Origin: an uncultured Telmatospirillum sp.
GTDB lineage: Bacteria > Pseudomonadota > Alphaproteobacteria > Rhodospirillales > Magnetospirillaceae
Assembly (NCBI GenBank): GCA_903858635.1
Contig: CAIOJO010000430.1
Coordinates: 1-33,984 of the forward strand
Length of the DNA stretch: 33,984 bases
Direction: 5' to 3'
Position 1 is the stretch's first letter. The number at the start of each line of letters is the position of its first letter. Shown in pieces: positions 1-7,563 of the stretch. Position numbers and translations under genes: made by a program. Under the pieces are notes generated by a model. The model was not told the origin of the DNA and searched no databases. It saw only the letters and a program-made list of their open reading frames with translations.

Positions 1-84
1 CCAACCCTGCGAGCCGCCCTGCTGGCCCATCAGGCCAAGCATTCCATCAACCCCGATCTTGAACAGCACGCCAAGGCCGCGTAG
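1..84 (+). CDS. 3' end of an unidentified gene
   Basis: The window opens inside a reading frame that gives 27 residues, ending ...LEQHAKAA, before a TAG stop. The codons are GC-rich at third positions like the neighbouring genes, so it is probably the C-terminus of a real protein. The fragment is too short to assign to a family. It converges on the thiolase gene, with a GC-rich hairpin between the two stops. Confidence 0.5.
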   Translation, partial: PTLRAALLAHQAKHSINPDLEQHAKAA

Positions 85-160
85 CCTGTTCAGACCGTGA
101 CGCCTGCCGAGCGAATTTCAACACGGCTCGGGACAATCCCGTCGACAGGCCGCCGTCGTC

Positions 161-179
161 GCGGCCTCGGGGAGGCCGC
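161..179. terminator. GC-rich hairpin between convergent genes
   Basis: The arms GCGGCCTC (161-168) and GAGGCCGC (172-179) form a perfect 8-bp stem with a GGG loop. It lies between the stop of the partial plus-strand gene and the stop of the thiolase gene. No U-tract follows, so it may be a weak or factor-dependent bidirectional terminator. Confidence 0.4.
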
Positions 180-213
180 CCGGACGGGCGACCTCCCCGT
201 AAGCCCCTCGGCA

Positions 214-1383
214 TTAGCGCTCGATGGTCAGGGCAATGCCCATGCCGCCGCCGATGCAAAGGGTGGCCAAGCCCTTCTTTGCGTCGCGCTTGGCCATTTC
301 GTGCAAGAGGGTAACCAGGATGCGATTGCCCGAAGCGCCGATCGGATGCCCCAGCGCGATTGCCCCGCCATTGACATTGACCTTGGCCAGATCCCAACCG
401 AGATCGCGGTTCACCGCAACGGCTTGTGCGGCGAAGGCTTCGTTGGCCTCGATCAGGTCGAGATCGGCGGCGCTCCAGCCGGCCTTCTTCAGGGCCGCCC
501 GGGCCGCCGGGATCGGGCCCGATCCCATGATCGCCGGATCGACTCCGGCCTGGGCCCAGGAGGCGACCCGGCCCAAGGGCTGCAGGCCGCGCTTGGCTGC
601 TTCGGCAGCGCTCATCAGGACCACCGCCGAGGCACCGTCGTTGATGCCCGAGGCGTTGCCTGCGGTGACCGTGCCGTCCTTGGCGAAGGCCGGCTTCAAC
701 TTGGCCAGCGCTTCCGGCGAGGTGGCCCGCGGATACTCGTCGGTGTCGAAGAGCTTCTCTTCCCGCTTCACGACGATCTTCACCGGGATGATCTCATCCT
801 TGAAGCGGCCGGCCTTGATCGCCGCCTCGGCCTTCTGCTGCGAGGCCAAGGCCAGTTGGTCCTGCTCTTCACGGGTGATCTGCCATTGGCGGGCGACGTT
901 CTCGGCGGTCACCCCCATGTGGTAGCCGTTGAAGATGTCCCACAAGCCGTCCCTGATCATGGTGTCGACCAGCTCGGTGTTGCCCATCTTGGTGCCGGAC
1001 CGCAGATAGACCGCATGCACCGAATTGCTCATGCTCTCCTGGCCGCCGGCCACCACGATGCTGGCGTCACCGGCGCTGATCGCCTGGACGCCGAGGGCCA
1101 CGGTGCGCAGGCCGGAGCCGCAGACCTGGTTGATGGTGTAGGCCGGCACCTCGTGGGGCACGCCGGCGGCGATGGACGCCTGGCGCGCCGCATTCTGTCC
1201 ATTGGCGGCCGTGAGCACCTGGCCCATGACCACTTCGGAAACTTCCGCCGGAGCGACCTTGGCACGCCCCAGCACCTCGCGGATGACGATTTCGCCGAGG
1301 GCGGCGGCCGAAAGCGAGGCAAGACTGCCGCTGAAGCTGCCGATGGGGGTACGGGTTGCTGCGACGATAACGATGTCGGACAT
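214..1383 (-). CDS. phaA: acetyl-CoA acetyltransferase (beta-ketothiolase)
   Basis: This 389-residue thiolase condenses two acetyl-CoA into acetoacetyl-CoA, the first step of polyhydroxybutyrate synthesis (or the reverse reaction in degradation); it is cytosolic. The N-terminus [15 protein letters not shown] is typical of the family. The nucleophilic cysteine is in NQVCGSGL (Cys88), the catalytic histidine in GHPIGASG, and the second cysteine in the C-terminal LCIGGGMG. The ATG at 1383 was chosen because AGAGGAGAA lies just upstream; an in-frame start 13 codons earlier has no support. It follows the PhaC-like gene on the same strand after about 100 bp. The neighbourhood supports a PHA role, although biosynthetic and catabolic thiolases cannot be told apart by sequence alone. 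Confidence 0.95.
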   Translation of the reverse strand: MSDIVIVAATRTPIGSFSGSLASLSAAALGEIVIREVLGRAKVAPAEVSEVVMGQVLTAANGQNAARQASIAAGVPHEVPAYTINQVCGSGLRTVALGVQAISAGDASIVVAGGQESMSNSVHAVYLRSGTKMGNTELVDTMIRDGLWDIFNGYHMGVTAENVARQWQITREEQDQLALASQQKAEAAIKAGRFKDEIIPVKIVVKREEKLFDTDEYPRATSPEALAKLKPAFAKDGTVTAGNASGINDGASAVVLMSAAEAAKRGLQPLGRVASWAQAGVDPAIMGSGPIPAARAALKKAGWSAADLDLIEANEAFAAQAVAVNRDLGWDLAKVNVNGGAIALGHPIGASGNRILVTLLHEMAKRDAKKGLATLCIGGGMGIALTIER

Positions 1384-1481
1384 CAGACTATTCTCCTCTA
1401 GGGGTGCTCGTGAATTCTTCACACTCGCGCCGCACTATTGCTTCGACTTCTATCGGAAACTTGATGGTGGAAGCAAGGCGG

Positions 1482-2723
1482 CTAATACATATCCTTATGG
1501 TTTAACCAGTCTGTCAGGGTGCGGTAGACTTCGGTCTTGGCCGAGGCGCCGGTGACCATACCGATATGTCCGGATTTTACCAACTGCTGGCGGCAGCGCG
1601 GCAAGGCATCGGCCAGGGCCAGGGCGGAGGCGGGCGGCACGATTCGGTCCTTGGCCGGCACCATGGCCAGGGCCGGCTTGGCGAACGATTCCGGCCGCAC
1701 CACAGTTTCGCCGAGACGCCATTCCTGCTTGGCCGGCTGGTTGTCGATATACCAGCCGAACAATGTTTCGCGTGCCACCCGGGCGACCAGGGGCACGCCG
1801 TCGTTGAGCCAATCCTCGACCGCCACGAAGTCGCGCGCCTTGGCGCTGTCGCCCTTCAACAGGCCGAAGGAACGAAACTTCCGTTCGATACCGCCGGGGT
1901 CGATCATGGCGAACATGGCCTGCAGCATATCGACCGGGGCTTCCCCGTTGAGCCGGATGACATCGTCGAGCGGCTGTTTGAGGGCGCCCATCAGTTGCCC
2001 ATGCAGCGGCGTCGGCCGATGGAAATCCCACGGCGTGGCCAACAGGGCGAGGCCGCGCACCGCGTCCTGGCGCAGCACCCCCAGGCCGAGCGCCAGCAAT
2101 CCGCCCATGCAATAGCCGAGCAGAACCGGCGGACCGGCCACGGCGAGCACATGGTCCAAGGCCCCGACCAGCCTGCCCGCGATGTAATCTTCGAGGGAAA
2201 AGTCGGTCTCCACGGGGCCGGGCCCGCCCCAATCGACCAGGAAGGGACGCAACCCCGCCGTGGCCAGGTGGCGCATCAGGCTGCGCTTGGCCGTCAGATC
2301 GAGAATATAGGCCCGGTTGACCAGCGAGGGAATGACCAGCACGGGGCGCCCCCCGGCATCGCCATAGTCGAGAAGGCGGGTCGAGCCTTCCTCCCAGACC
2401 ACCGGTACGGCCGGCAACGCCCGGCGGTAGGAATGCCGGCGATAGGCCTCGATGCCCCGCAGGAAACCATCCATCCGCCGCAGTCCCTCGCGGTGGACCG
2501 CGTGGCCGAATTGGTCAGGGGCGACGGCGCCGAGTTGCCGCCTCAAGTCGTCGGCGGCCGGCTGCAACTGCGGCTTCCAGTTGAGCGACCCGCTCTTCCA
2601 GCTCGGCAACGCGGCCGCGGAGCCGAGCAAGGTCGTCACTTGAGTCATCAGATGATACGGCAGCGGCCGCGGCCCGAGCCTGGGCTGGTGGTGCGGCGGT
2701 GCCGGCTGCGACCTTGACGTCAT
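1482..2723 (-). CDS. PhaC-like polyhydroxyalkanoate synthase / alpha-beta hydrolase
   Basis: This is an alpha/beta-hydrolase of about 413 residues with a PHA-synthase-type nucleophile elbow, GYCMGG, in which Cys replaces the lipase Ser. Downstream AKDRIVP and SGHIGM probably supply the Asp and His of the triad. It should polymerise (R)-3-hydroxyacyl-CoA, or act as a related short PhaC homologue. The ATG at 2723 is inferred because the segment PRPLPYHL...PSWKSGSLNWKP resembles the N-terminus of this family; ATG 2648 is the alternative. No clear ribosome binding site is seen at either. With the 2723 start the gene overlaps the upstream coiled-coil gene by 209 nt in another frame. The thiolase gene lies downstream on the same strand. 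Confidence 0.8.
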   Translation of the reverse strand: MTSRSQPAPPHHQPRLGPRPLPYHLMTQVTTLLGSAAALPSWKSGSLNWKPQLQPAADDLRRQLGAVAPDQFGHAVHREGLRRMDGFLRGIEAYRRHSYRRALPAVPVVWEEGSTRLLDYGDAGGRPVLVIPSLVNRAYILDLTAKRSLMRHLATAGLRPFLVDWGGPGPVETDFSLEDYIAGRLVGALDHVLAVAGPPVLLGYCMGGLLALGLGVLRQDAVRGLALLATPWDFHRPTPLHGQLMGALKQPLDDVIRLNGEAPVDMLQAMFAMIDPGGIERKFRSFGLLKGDSAKARDFVAVEDWLNDGVPLVARVARETLFGWYIDNQPAKQEWRLGETVVRPESFAKPALAMVPAKDRIVPPASALALADALPRCRQQLVKSGHIGMVTGASAKTEVYRTLTDWLNHKDMY

Positions 2724-2916
2724 GCGCACCGTTGGTTGGCGTGGCCACAGGCAAGCCGGTTGCGGTGGCCACCAAGCCCGCACCCTTTATCGTCAGCGCA
2801 TAGACCTTGGCCAACGCCTCGGCAAAAGCCGGATCGTTCACCTGCGCCGCCACTTGATCCTGCCATAGGTCGAGATAGCGGCGCGCCAACTGCTCCATGT
2901 CCGGGGCATCGGTCAT
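2515..2916 (-). CDS. small coiled-coil PhaE-like protein
   Basis: This 133-residue protein starts MTDAPDMEQLARRYLDLWQD. It has an amphipathic N-terminal helix region, an Ala/Pro/Thr-rich middle (about residues 55-90), and a C-terminal heptad segment (DLARLRGRVAELEERVAQLE) followed by an Arg-rich tail. This layout resembles PhaE-type or PhaM-like partners of PHA synthases, which help recruit or activate the synthase on granules. It lies immediately upstream of, and overlaps, the PhaC-like gene, and is divergent from phaR. A TATAGT sequence sits only about 10 nt before the ATG and no Shine-Dalgarno sequence is seen, so the transcript might be leaderless. Assignment to the PhaE family is inference from layout and context. 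Confidence 0.7.
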   Translation of the reverse strand: MTDAPDMEQLARRYLDLWQDQVAAQVNDPAFAEALAKVYALTIKGAGLVATATGLPVATPTNGAHDVKVAAGTAAPPAQARAAAAAVSSDDSSDDLARLRGRVAELEERVAQLEAAVAAGRRRLEAATRRRRP

Positions 2917-3057
2917 GGGGCAGGACTATATCGCAGCGGCCGATCCCTGACCAGCCGCGACCGGTCCTCTGCGGACATCAAATGGCTGAGCGGCTCCCAT
3001 CAAAGGCGCCAGCCGGCACGCCCCCCTTCGAACACAAAAAAAATCCGGGCAAGGCAT

Positions 3058-3063
3058 TATAAT
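3058..3063 (+). promoter_or_regulatory. candidate -10 box of phaR
   Basis: A perfect TATAAT lies 51 bp before the phaR start in the divergent spacer between phaR and the PhaE-like gene. No good -35 is present at the usual distance. The following CTGCGGCAAAG has a loose resemblance to the TGC/GCA-rich sites bound by PhaR proteins, which would fit autoregulation, but this is weak. Confidence 0.4.
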
Positions 3064-3114
3064 CTCGGAAAAATCTGTTAAACTGCGGCAAAGACTGGAG
3101 GATGCTGAACCCCG

Positions 3115-3693
3115 ATGCCAGACAACGCCAATCCCATCACGATCAAGAAATACGCCAATCGCCGCCTCTACAACACGGCGACCAGCAGCTATGTCACGTT
3201 GGACCATCTCTGCCAGATGGTGAAGGACAACGAAGACTTCGTGGTCTACGACGCAAAGACGGGCGAGGACATCACACGGTCCGTACTCACCCAAATCATC
3301 GTCGAAGAGGAAGGCAAGGGCGGACAGAACCTGTTGCCCATCCCATTTCTCCGCCAGCTGATCGGCTTTTATGGGGATTCGCTCGGCGGGTTGGTGCCGC
3401 GCTATCTCGAGTACAGCATGCAGGCCTTCCTTCGTAATGAAGAGCAGATGCGCCAATACATGCAGCATGCCCTGGACGGCTTGTTTCCATTCAATTCGCT
3501 CGAAGAGATGAACCGGCAGCGCGTCTCGCTGTTCGAGAGCGCCATGAAGATGTTCTCGCCCTTCTACGGCGCCCCCGGCTCGCCGCCGGGCCCGGGCGGC
3601 GACCGCCCGGCCGAGGCCGACGTAACCGAATTGAAGGATCGCCTCAATACCCTGCAGAAGCAGATCGACGAACTGGCCAAACAGAAGAAATAA
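3115..3693 (+). CDS. phaR: polyhydroxyalkanoate synthesis repressor PhaR
   Basis: This 192-residue regulator senses PHA granules or PHB and represses phasin genes and its own gene. The N-terminal DNA-binding domain is the highly conserved block ITIKKYANRRLYNTATSSYV (residues 8-27). It is followed by the PHB-accumulation regulatory domain around residues 70-135 (LPIPFLRQLIGFYGDSLGG) and a C-terminal heptad-like helix, VTELKDRLNTLQKQIDELAK. GGAGG lies about 13 nt before the ATG, which is long but acceptable; the ATG 13 nt upstream is in another frame. It is divergent from the PhaE-like/PhaC-like/phaA genes, as expected for a local regulator of PHA metabolism. Confidence 0.96.
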   Translation: MPDNANPITIKKYANRRLYNTATSSYVTLDHLCQMVKDNEDFVVYDAKTGEDITRSVLTQIIVEEEGKGGQNLLPIPFLRQLIGFYGDSLGGLVPRYLEYSMQAFLRNEEQMRQYMQHALDGLFPFNSLEEMNRQRVSLFESAMKMFSPFYGAPGSPPGPGGDRPAEADVTELKDRLNTLQKQIDELAKQKK

Positions 3694-3696
3694 CAA

Positions 3697-3733
3697 TTCC
3701 CCGAGACGATGTATGGCCCTGCGCCGCGGGGAA
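3697..3733 (+). terminator. weak hairpin after phaR
   Basis: TTCCCCG (3697-3703) and CGGGGAA (3727-3733) can pair just after the phaR stop, enclosing a 23-nt loop. There is no U-tract. It is a low-confidence terminator. Confidence 0.25.
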
Positions 3734-3816
3734 GCCTGACCTGCGCCGTCGGCGTTTGAATCTATCCGGTCCATTCGTTAGGCTTAACTGGTTGGTTCCT
3801 CGTCGGACAGACGGCG

Positions 3817-4242
3817 ATGGTCTCCATTTATGCCATCTCCCCGCATAAGGCGGTCGATTTCCGTCTCGCCGCGCGCGATACGGTGGCGAAGGTTGTCCCG
3901 ACCGCTGCGGTTGTCCCTCTCGGCGTCGGCATGCCGCCGCCCCGCAAGGAACGGACGGTTGGCCGAATTTCGGCCGACCAACCGGCGGTGCCTCGTCCGT
4001 CCCGGTTGGCGGAAAGTCCGCCGGTGGGCGCCTTCCCCGCCCAACCCTTCGATCAAGCCGCGGGCATCGCCACGTCGGCGCCGGCCATTTGGGTGAACGC
4101 CGTGGCGATTGCCGCCTACCGAGCCTCGGCCGACCTTGGCTCGCCCCCTAGCCGCGGCGGCACCACGCCGTTGCTCGAGGGCGATTGGCGTAATCCGGGG
4201 GCGCCGACGCGGGCCGGCAGCGCCGTGAATTTGGTGGCGTGA
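3817..4242 (+). CDS. hypothetical protein, Ala/Pro-rich
   Basis: This 141-residue frame begins MVSIYAISPHKAVDFRLAAR. It keeps G or C at most third codon positions throughout, which argues that it is translated and not a shadow. The protein is rich in Ala, Pro, Val and Gly, with no signal peptide, membrane segment or motif that I recognise. There is no good Shine-Dalgarno sequence before the ATG, so the start is uncertain. An overlapping minus-strand frame (3784-4056) is Arg-rich and looks like a shadow. It lies between phaR and an XRE regulator, transcribed in the same direction. No function can be proposed. Confidence 0.5.
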   Translation: MVSIYAISPHKAVDFRLAARDTVAKVVPTAAVVPLGVGMPPPRKERTVGRISADQPAVPRPSRLAESPPVGAFPAQPFDQAAGIATSAPAIWVNAVAIAAYRASADLGSPPSRGGTTPLLEGDWRNPGAPTRAGSAVNLVA

Positions 4243-4689
4243 GCCCCAAACCCATCGGACCCCGATCGGCCCGCTTGCATCTCCTAAGCAAAAGGCTCCG
4301 CCGCCGTTTGGTCAATAGCGCGACGCTTCGGGCTATTGCCATAAGGTTTTTATACCTCGGACCGGCCAAAAAGGCGAAGATCGTGGGTAGACAATACCTT
4401 GCAGCGTACCCATATGGCATTGGCCGTCAGACGCCCGGTAATTGCGCGATAACTGGCCCTGGTAGCGTGACGATTTTCCTTCTATTTTTTGTGGACTTTA
4501 ATTCGACATTGCCCTGCGCTCAGGCGGCGCACATTGCTAATGTGAATTGATATCCGGCGCGGGGTCGCGCCCGAAGCCCCTTTATCGAAATAGTTCATGC
4601 GTCGGAACGGTCCTAAACCGTGCGGAGATGTTCGCATAATTGGGTTGCTCGCACGGGGAAATACGAATATTTACCTAGGGAGTACTGCC
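4243..4689. other. 447-bp spacer, AT-richer, no gene seen
   Basis: No convincing coding frame is seen on either strand; the 90-residue minus-strand frame here lacks coding bias. The second half is noticeably AT-richer than its surroundings (for example TTCTATTTTTTGTGG near 4481 and AATACGAATATTTACC before the XRE gene) and probably holds the promoter of the XRE gene. No clear -35/-10 pair or strong hairpin was identified. Confidence 0.4.
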
Positions 4690-5142
4690 ATGACCGAGAA
4701 CTCCGAGGACCCCCCCTTCGAAGGACCCGTCAGTGACCAATCGAGGACGATTTTGAACAGTGAGGGTAAGGCGAGCAAGCCACTCAACCGCGCCAACGAC
4801 ACCGACCGCCATGTCGGCGCGCGGATCCGGGAACGGCGAATCATGCTGGGCTTCAGCCAGCAACAGATGGCCGACCTGATCGGGGTGACCTACCAGCAGG
4901 CGCACAAATACGAGCGCGGCATCAACCGAATTTCGGCCGGACGTCTTTACGAGATCGCCCAGGTCTTGGGCGTACCGGTGGGTTACTTCTTCGAAGGCTT
5001 GGAGAATCAGCGCGGCCCGGAACTCACGGCGCGGCAACGTATGTGCCTGGAGCTGGCCCGCAATTTCTCCAGTATCTCGAACGAGCGTCACCAGGAGGCG
5101 TTGAGCCAGTTGGCGCGCGCTTTGGCGGCTGAACACCGGTAA
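4690..5142 (+). CDS. XRE-family helix-turn-helix transcriptional regulator
   Basis: This 150-residue protein has an HTH_3 (Cro/C1-type) domain at about residues 38-95: VGARIRERRIMLGFSQQQMA, then DLIGVTYQQAHKYERGINRI and SAGRLYEIAQVLGVPVGYFF. It belongs to the short chromosomal XRE regulators common in alphaproteobacteria, whose targets are mostly unknown. The first 35 residues are polar and probably disordered. The ATG at 4690 follows AGGGAG at a good distance; an upstream in-frame ATG at 4597 lacks one and adds sequence outside the domain. The gene stands alone and converges on the TetR gene. Confidence 0.88.
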   Translation: MTENSEDPPFEGPVSDQSRTILNSEGKASKPLNRANDTDRHVGARIRERRIMLGFSQQQMADLIGVTYQQAHKYERGINRISAGRLYEIAQVLGVPVGYFFEGLENQRGPELTARQRMCLELARNFSSISNERHQEALSQLARALAAEHR

Positions 5143-5164
5143 GCCCTGGCAAGCCTGAGAGCGA

Positions 5165-5752
5165 CTAACGGCGTTCCAGCCCTTTGACGAGGGCATCCAG
5201 GGCATCGAGAAGAAGGGTCAGGGCGCGCTCGCGTCCGCCCGGAAAGGCATCGGTCAGGGCCAGGCACAAGAAGCCATGCACCGTGGCCGCGACGCGGTCA
5301 GCGAGATCGTCGGCCGGTTCGTCGGCTTGGCGCTTGTGCACCAGTTCGGCCGCGACGCGACGCAGCGAGTCCGGCGCCGCGTCGGCGCTGCCATCGCGAT
5401 GGGCGGCCAAGCCGTCCAGGCCGTAGATGACGGCGTACAATTCGCGGTTGGCCAAGGCAAAATCCCACAATCCCCGGACCACCGCCCGCATCCGCTTGGC
5501 CGGTCCATGGACCTCGGCGATGGCTTGGTCGAGATGCAGCGCCAGGGCCTGACGGCCGTCGCTGGCCAGCGCCGCCAGCACCGCGTCCTTGTCCCGAAAA
5601 TATTGGTAGATGGCCGGCGCAGAACAGCCGATGCGGCCGGCGATGGCGCGCACCGTGACCGCCGACCAGCCCTGAGCGGCGGCGAGTGCCCGCGCCGCTT
5701 CGACGATCTCGCGACGCCGCGCGGGGTGGCCCAGTGTATCCAGTGCAATCAT
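5165..5752 (-). CDS. TetR/AcrR-family transcriptional regulator
   Basis: This 195-residue repressor has an N-terminal helix-turn-helix, with ARRREIVEAARALAAAQGWS followed by VRAIAGRIGCSAPAIYQYF and the typical DKDAVLAALA. The C-terminal helical domain (about residues 75-190) binds an unknown ligand. The ATG at 5752 (MIALDTLGH) is preferred; a GTG at 5782 would add 10 residues. No strong ribosome binding site is seen. Upstream lies a perfect 22-bp palindrome that could act as its operator or be part of a mobile repeat. The ligand and the regulated genes cannot be inferred; no transporter or enzyme gene is divergent from it. Confidence 0.87.
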   Translation of the reverse strand: MIALDTLGHPARRREIVEAARALAAAQGWSAVTVRAIAGRIGCSAPAIYQYFRDKDAVLAALASDGRQALALHLDQAIAEVHGPAKRMRAVVRGLWDFALANRELYAVIYGLDGLAAHRDGSADAAPDSLRRVAAELVHKRQADEPADDLADRVAATVHGFLCLALTDAFPGGRERALTLLLDALDALVKGLERR

Positions 5753-5785
5753 GAAACCAATGGTAGCATGAGTGGCCGACACCGA

Positions 5786-5969
5786 CTAGTGCACTGGCAC
5801 AAACTGAATCATCAGTTTGTGCCAGTGCACTAGGTCTATTATAGCCCTCGCCGGGCGCTGTTCCTTACCAGCCGCCATTGAGGCGGCGGCCAAGGGGCCG
5901 GAGGCCCCGCCCGGCGAGGGCAGAATCAAGGCTAGTGCACTGGCACATCCGAATGTGTCAGTGCACTAG
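5786..5969. repeat. nested palindromic MITE-like element
   Basis: The motif CTAGTGCACTGGCACA occurs four times in alternating orientation. The left palindrome has perfect 22-bp arms (5786-5807 and 5812-5833) around ATCA. The right palindrome has 17-bp arms (5932-5948 and 5953-5969) around CCGA with one G/A difference. Between them GCCCTCGCCGGGCG pairs perfectly with CGCCCGGCGAGGGC, enclosing two smaller hairpins (GCCGCC/GGCGGC and GGGGCC/GGCCCC). The outer ends form terminal inverted repeats of a 184-bp unit, with TA at each edge as in Tc1/IS630-type insertion. The right end supplies the TAG stop of queG, and the left end sits in the tetR upstream region. Confidence 0.75.
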
Positions 5970-7081
5970 CGGGCTTGCCACTCGGCGATCACCTCGGCCT
6001 CGGCCTCGATGGCCAAACAATGTTCAGCCAGAGCCACACAGCGGTCGGCCGGCCGCAATCGTCGCACCGCCCACACAGCCATCGCCCGCACCAGCGGCGA
6101 AGGATCGTCGAGGGCTGCCTCGGCGACCGCCGCCAATTCGTCCCGCCCGCTGTTGCCGATGGCGATCAAGACATTGCGGACGAAACGATTGCGGCCGATC
6201 CGCTTGATCGGCGAACCGGCGAAGAGGGCGCGGAAGCCGGCGTCGTCGAGCCCGGCCAACTCGGCCAGGCGCGGCGCCAGAAGCTCGGCCCGCGGCAGGT
6301 AATCCGGCTCCTCGGTGACTCGGCCGAACTTGTTCCAGGGACAGACGGCAAGGCAGTCGTCACAGCCATAAATGCGATTGCCCATCAGCGGTCGCAGTTC
6401 CGCCGGGATGGTCGCGGCATGTTCGATGGTCAGGTAGGAGATGCAGCGCCGGGGCTCGATGCGGCCCCCGGCCAGGGCGCCGGTCGGGCAAGCCGCCTCG
6501 CAGGACCGGCAACGGCCGCAATGGTCGCCTTCCGGCGGGTCGGGCGGCAGATCGAGGGTGGTCAGCAATTCGCCGAGAAACAGCCAGGATCCGAAACGCC
6601 GCGACACCAGGTTGGTATGCCGCCCCTGCCAACCCAAGCCGGCGCGGGCCGCCAGGGGCTTTTCCATGAGCGGCGCCGTGTCGGTGAACAGCTTGACGGC
6701 GCCGCCATGGCTGTCGACCAACCAGCGGGCCAGGGCCTTCAGCCGCTTCTTCAGGGTGTCGTGGTAATCCCGTCCGCGGGCATAAACGCTGATGGTGCCG
6801 CGATCAGGAGCGTCCAGACCGGCCAGCACCCCACGCCCCGGACCGTAGTTCTCGCCCAGCACCACGGCGCTCCTGGCCTCGGGCCACAGGGCCTGCGGCG
6901 AGCCCCGCCGGTCGACGTTGCGGGCCATCCATTGCATCGCCCCGTGACGGCCGTCGGCGAGATAACCGGCCAAGTCGCGGGCGGCACCATCGACCGCCGC
7001 GGCGGTGGTGAATCGCGCTTCGGCAAAGCCGAGCTCCAGGGCCTTGCTCCGGATCGCCTGTTTGACCGCCTCGCCACCCAT
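5966..7081 (-). CDS. queG: epoxyqueuosine reductase
   Basis: This 371-residue cobalamin- and iron-sulfur-dependent enzyme reduces epoxyqueuosine to queuosine in tRNA, the last step of the pathway. The DUF1730/cobalamin-binding domain covers about residues 1-180 (GLGWQGRHTNLVSRRFGSWL is diagnostic). Two [4Fe-4S] motifs follow, CGRCRSCEAACPTGAL and CDDCLAVCPWNKF, and the C-terminus has a HEAT-like segment (DDPSPLVRAMAVWAVRRL). The ATG lies 3 nt after the queF stop, so translation is coupled. The stop codon lies inside the palindromic repeat at 5966-5968, so the last residues may have been changed by that insertion. Confidence 0.96.
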   Translation of the reverse strand: MGGEAVKQAIRSKALELGFAEARFTTAAAVDGAARDLAGYLADGRHGAMQWMARNVDRRGSPQALWPEARSAVVLGENYGPGRGVLAGLDAPDRGTISVYARGRDYHDTLKKRLKALARWLVDSHGGAVKLFTDTAPLMEKPLAARAGLGWQGRHTNLVSRRFGSWLFLGELLTTLDLPPDPPEGDHCGRCRSCEAACPTGALAGGRIEPRRCISYLTIEHAATIPAELRPLMGNRIYGCDDCLAVCPWNKFGRVTEEPDYLPRAELLAPRLAELAGLDDAGFRALFAGSPIKRIGRNRFVRNVLIAIGNSGRDELAAVAEAALDDPSPLVRAMAVWAVRRLRPADRCVALAEHCLAIEAEAEVIAEWQAR

Positions 7082-7084
7082 TCC

Positions 7085-7549
7085 TCAGCCTCGGCCGCGG
7101 TAAGGCGCAACTCCCTGATCGGGCAACCACAGGCCGGCCGGCGGCGAATCGGTCTGCCAGAAGACGTCGATCGGCATGCCGCCGCGCGGATACCAATAGC
7201 CGCCGATCCGCGCCCATTGCGGGGACAGGGCGTCGACCAGCCGCTTGCCGATCGCCACCGTGCAATCCTCGTGAAAGGCGCCATGATTGCGATAGCTGGC
7301 CAGGAACAGCTTCAGGGACTTGCTTTCCACCAGCAATTCGTCGGGAACGTAGTCGATCACCAGATGGGCGAAATCGGGCTGGCCGGTGATCGGACAGAGC
7401 GAAGTGAACTCCGGTGCGGTGAAGCGCACCAGATAGGTGGTGCCGGGATGCGGATTGGGCACCGTCTCCAGCACGGCGAGGTCGGGACTGGGCGGGATTT
7501 CGCTCTTTCCGCCGAGTTGGGTCAAGCCGGTGGCAGTCGGTTCGGCCAT
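7085..7549 (-). CDS. queF: NADPH-dependent 7-cyano-7-deazaguanine reductase (short type)
   Basis: This 154-residue QueF of the short, unimodular type reduces preQ0 to preQ1 with NADPH. The thioimide-forming cysteine is Cys52 in [11 protein letters not shown]. The family signature [20 protein letters not shown] (about residues 74-93) supplies substrate and NADPH contacts. The ATG at 7549 was chosen because the protein then has the usual length; an open frame upstream overlaps tgt out of frame. It lies between tgt and queG in one operon. Confidence 0.95.
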   Translation of the reverse strand: MAEPTATGLTQLGGKSEIPPSPDLAVLETVPNPHPGTTYLVRFTAPEFTSLCPITGQPDFAHLVIDYVPDELLVESKSLKLFLASYRNHGAFHEDCTVAIGKRLVDALSPQWARIGGYWYPRGGMPIDVFWQTDSPPAGLWLPDQGVAPYRGRG

Positions 7550-7563
7550 GCAAAAAACCTTTG

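Noticed and set aside
97-1401. 434-residue plus-strand frame opposite phaA
   Set aside because: It is a shadow of the thiolase: the minus-strand frame has all catalytic motifs, and this frame has none.
2926-3774. 282-residue minus-strand frame over phaR
   Set aside because: PhaR on the plus strand is unmistakable; the opposite frame is compositionally a mirror of it.
3784-4056. 90-residue Arg-rich minus-strand frame
   Set aside because: The plus-strand frame over the same DNA has better third-position bias; this one looks like its shadow.
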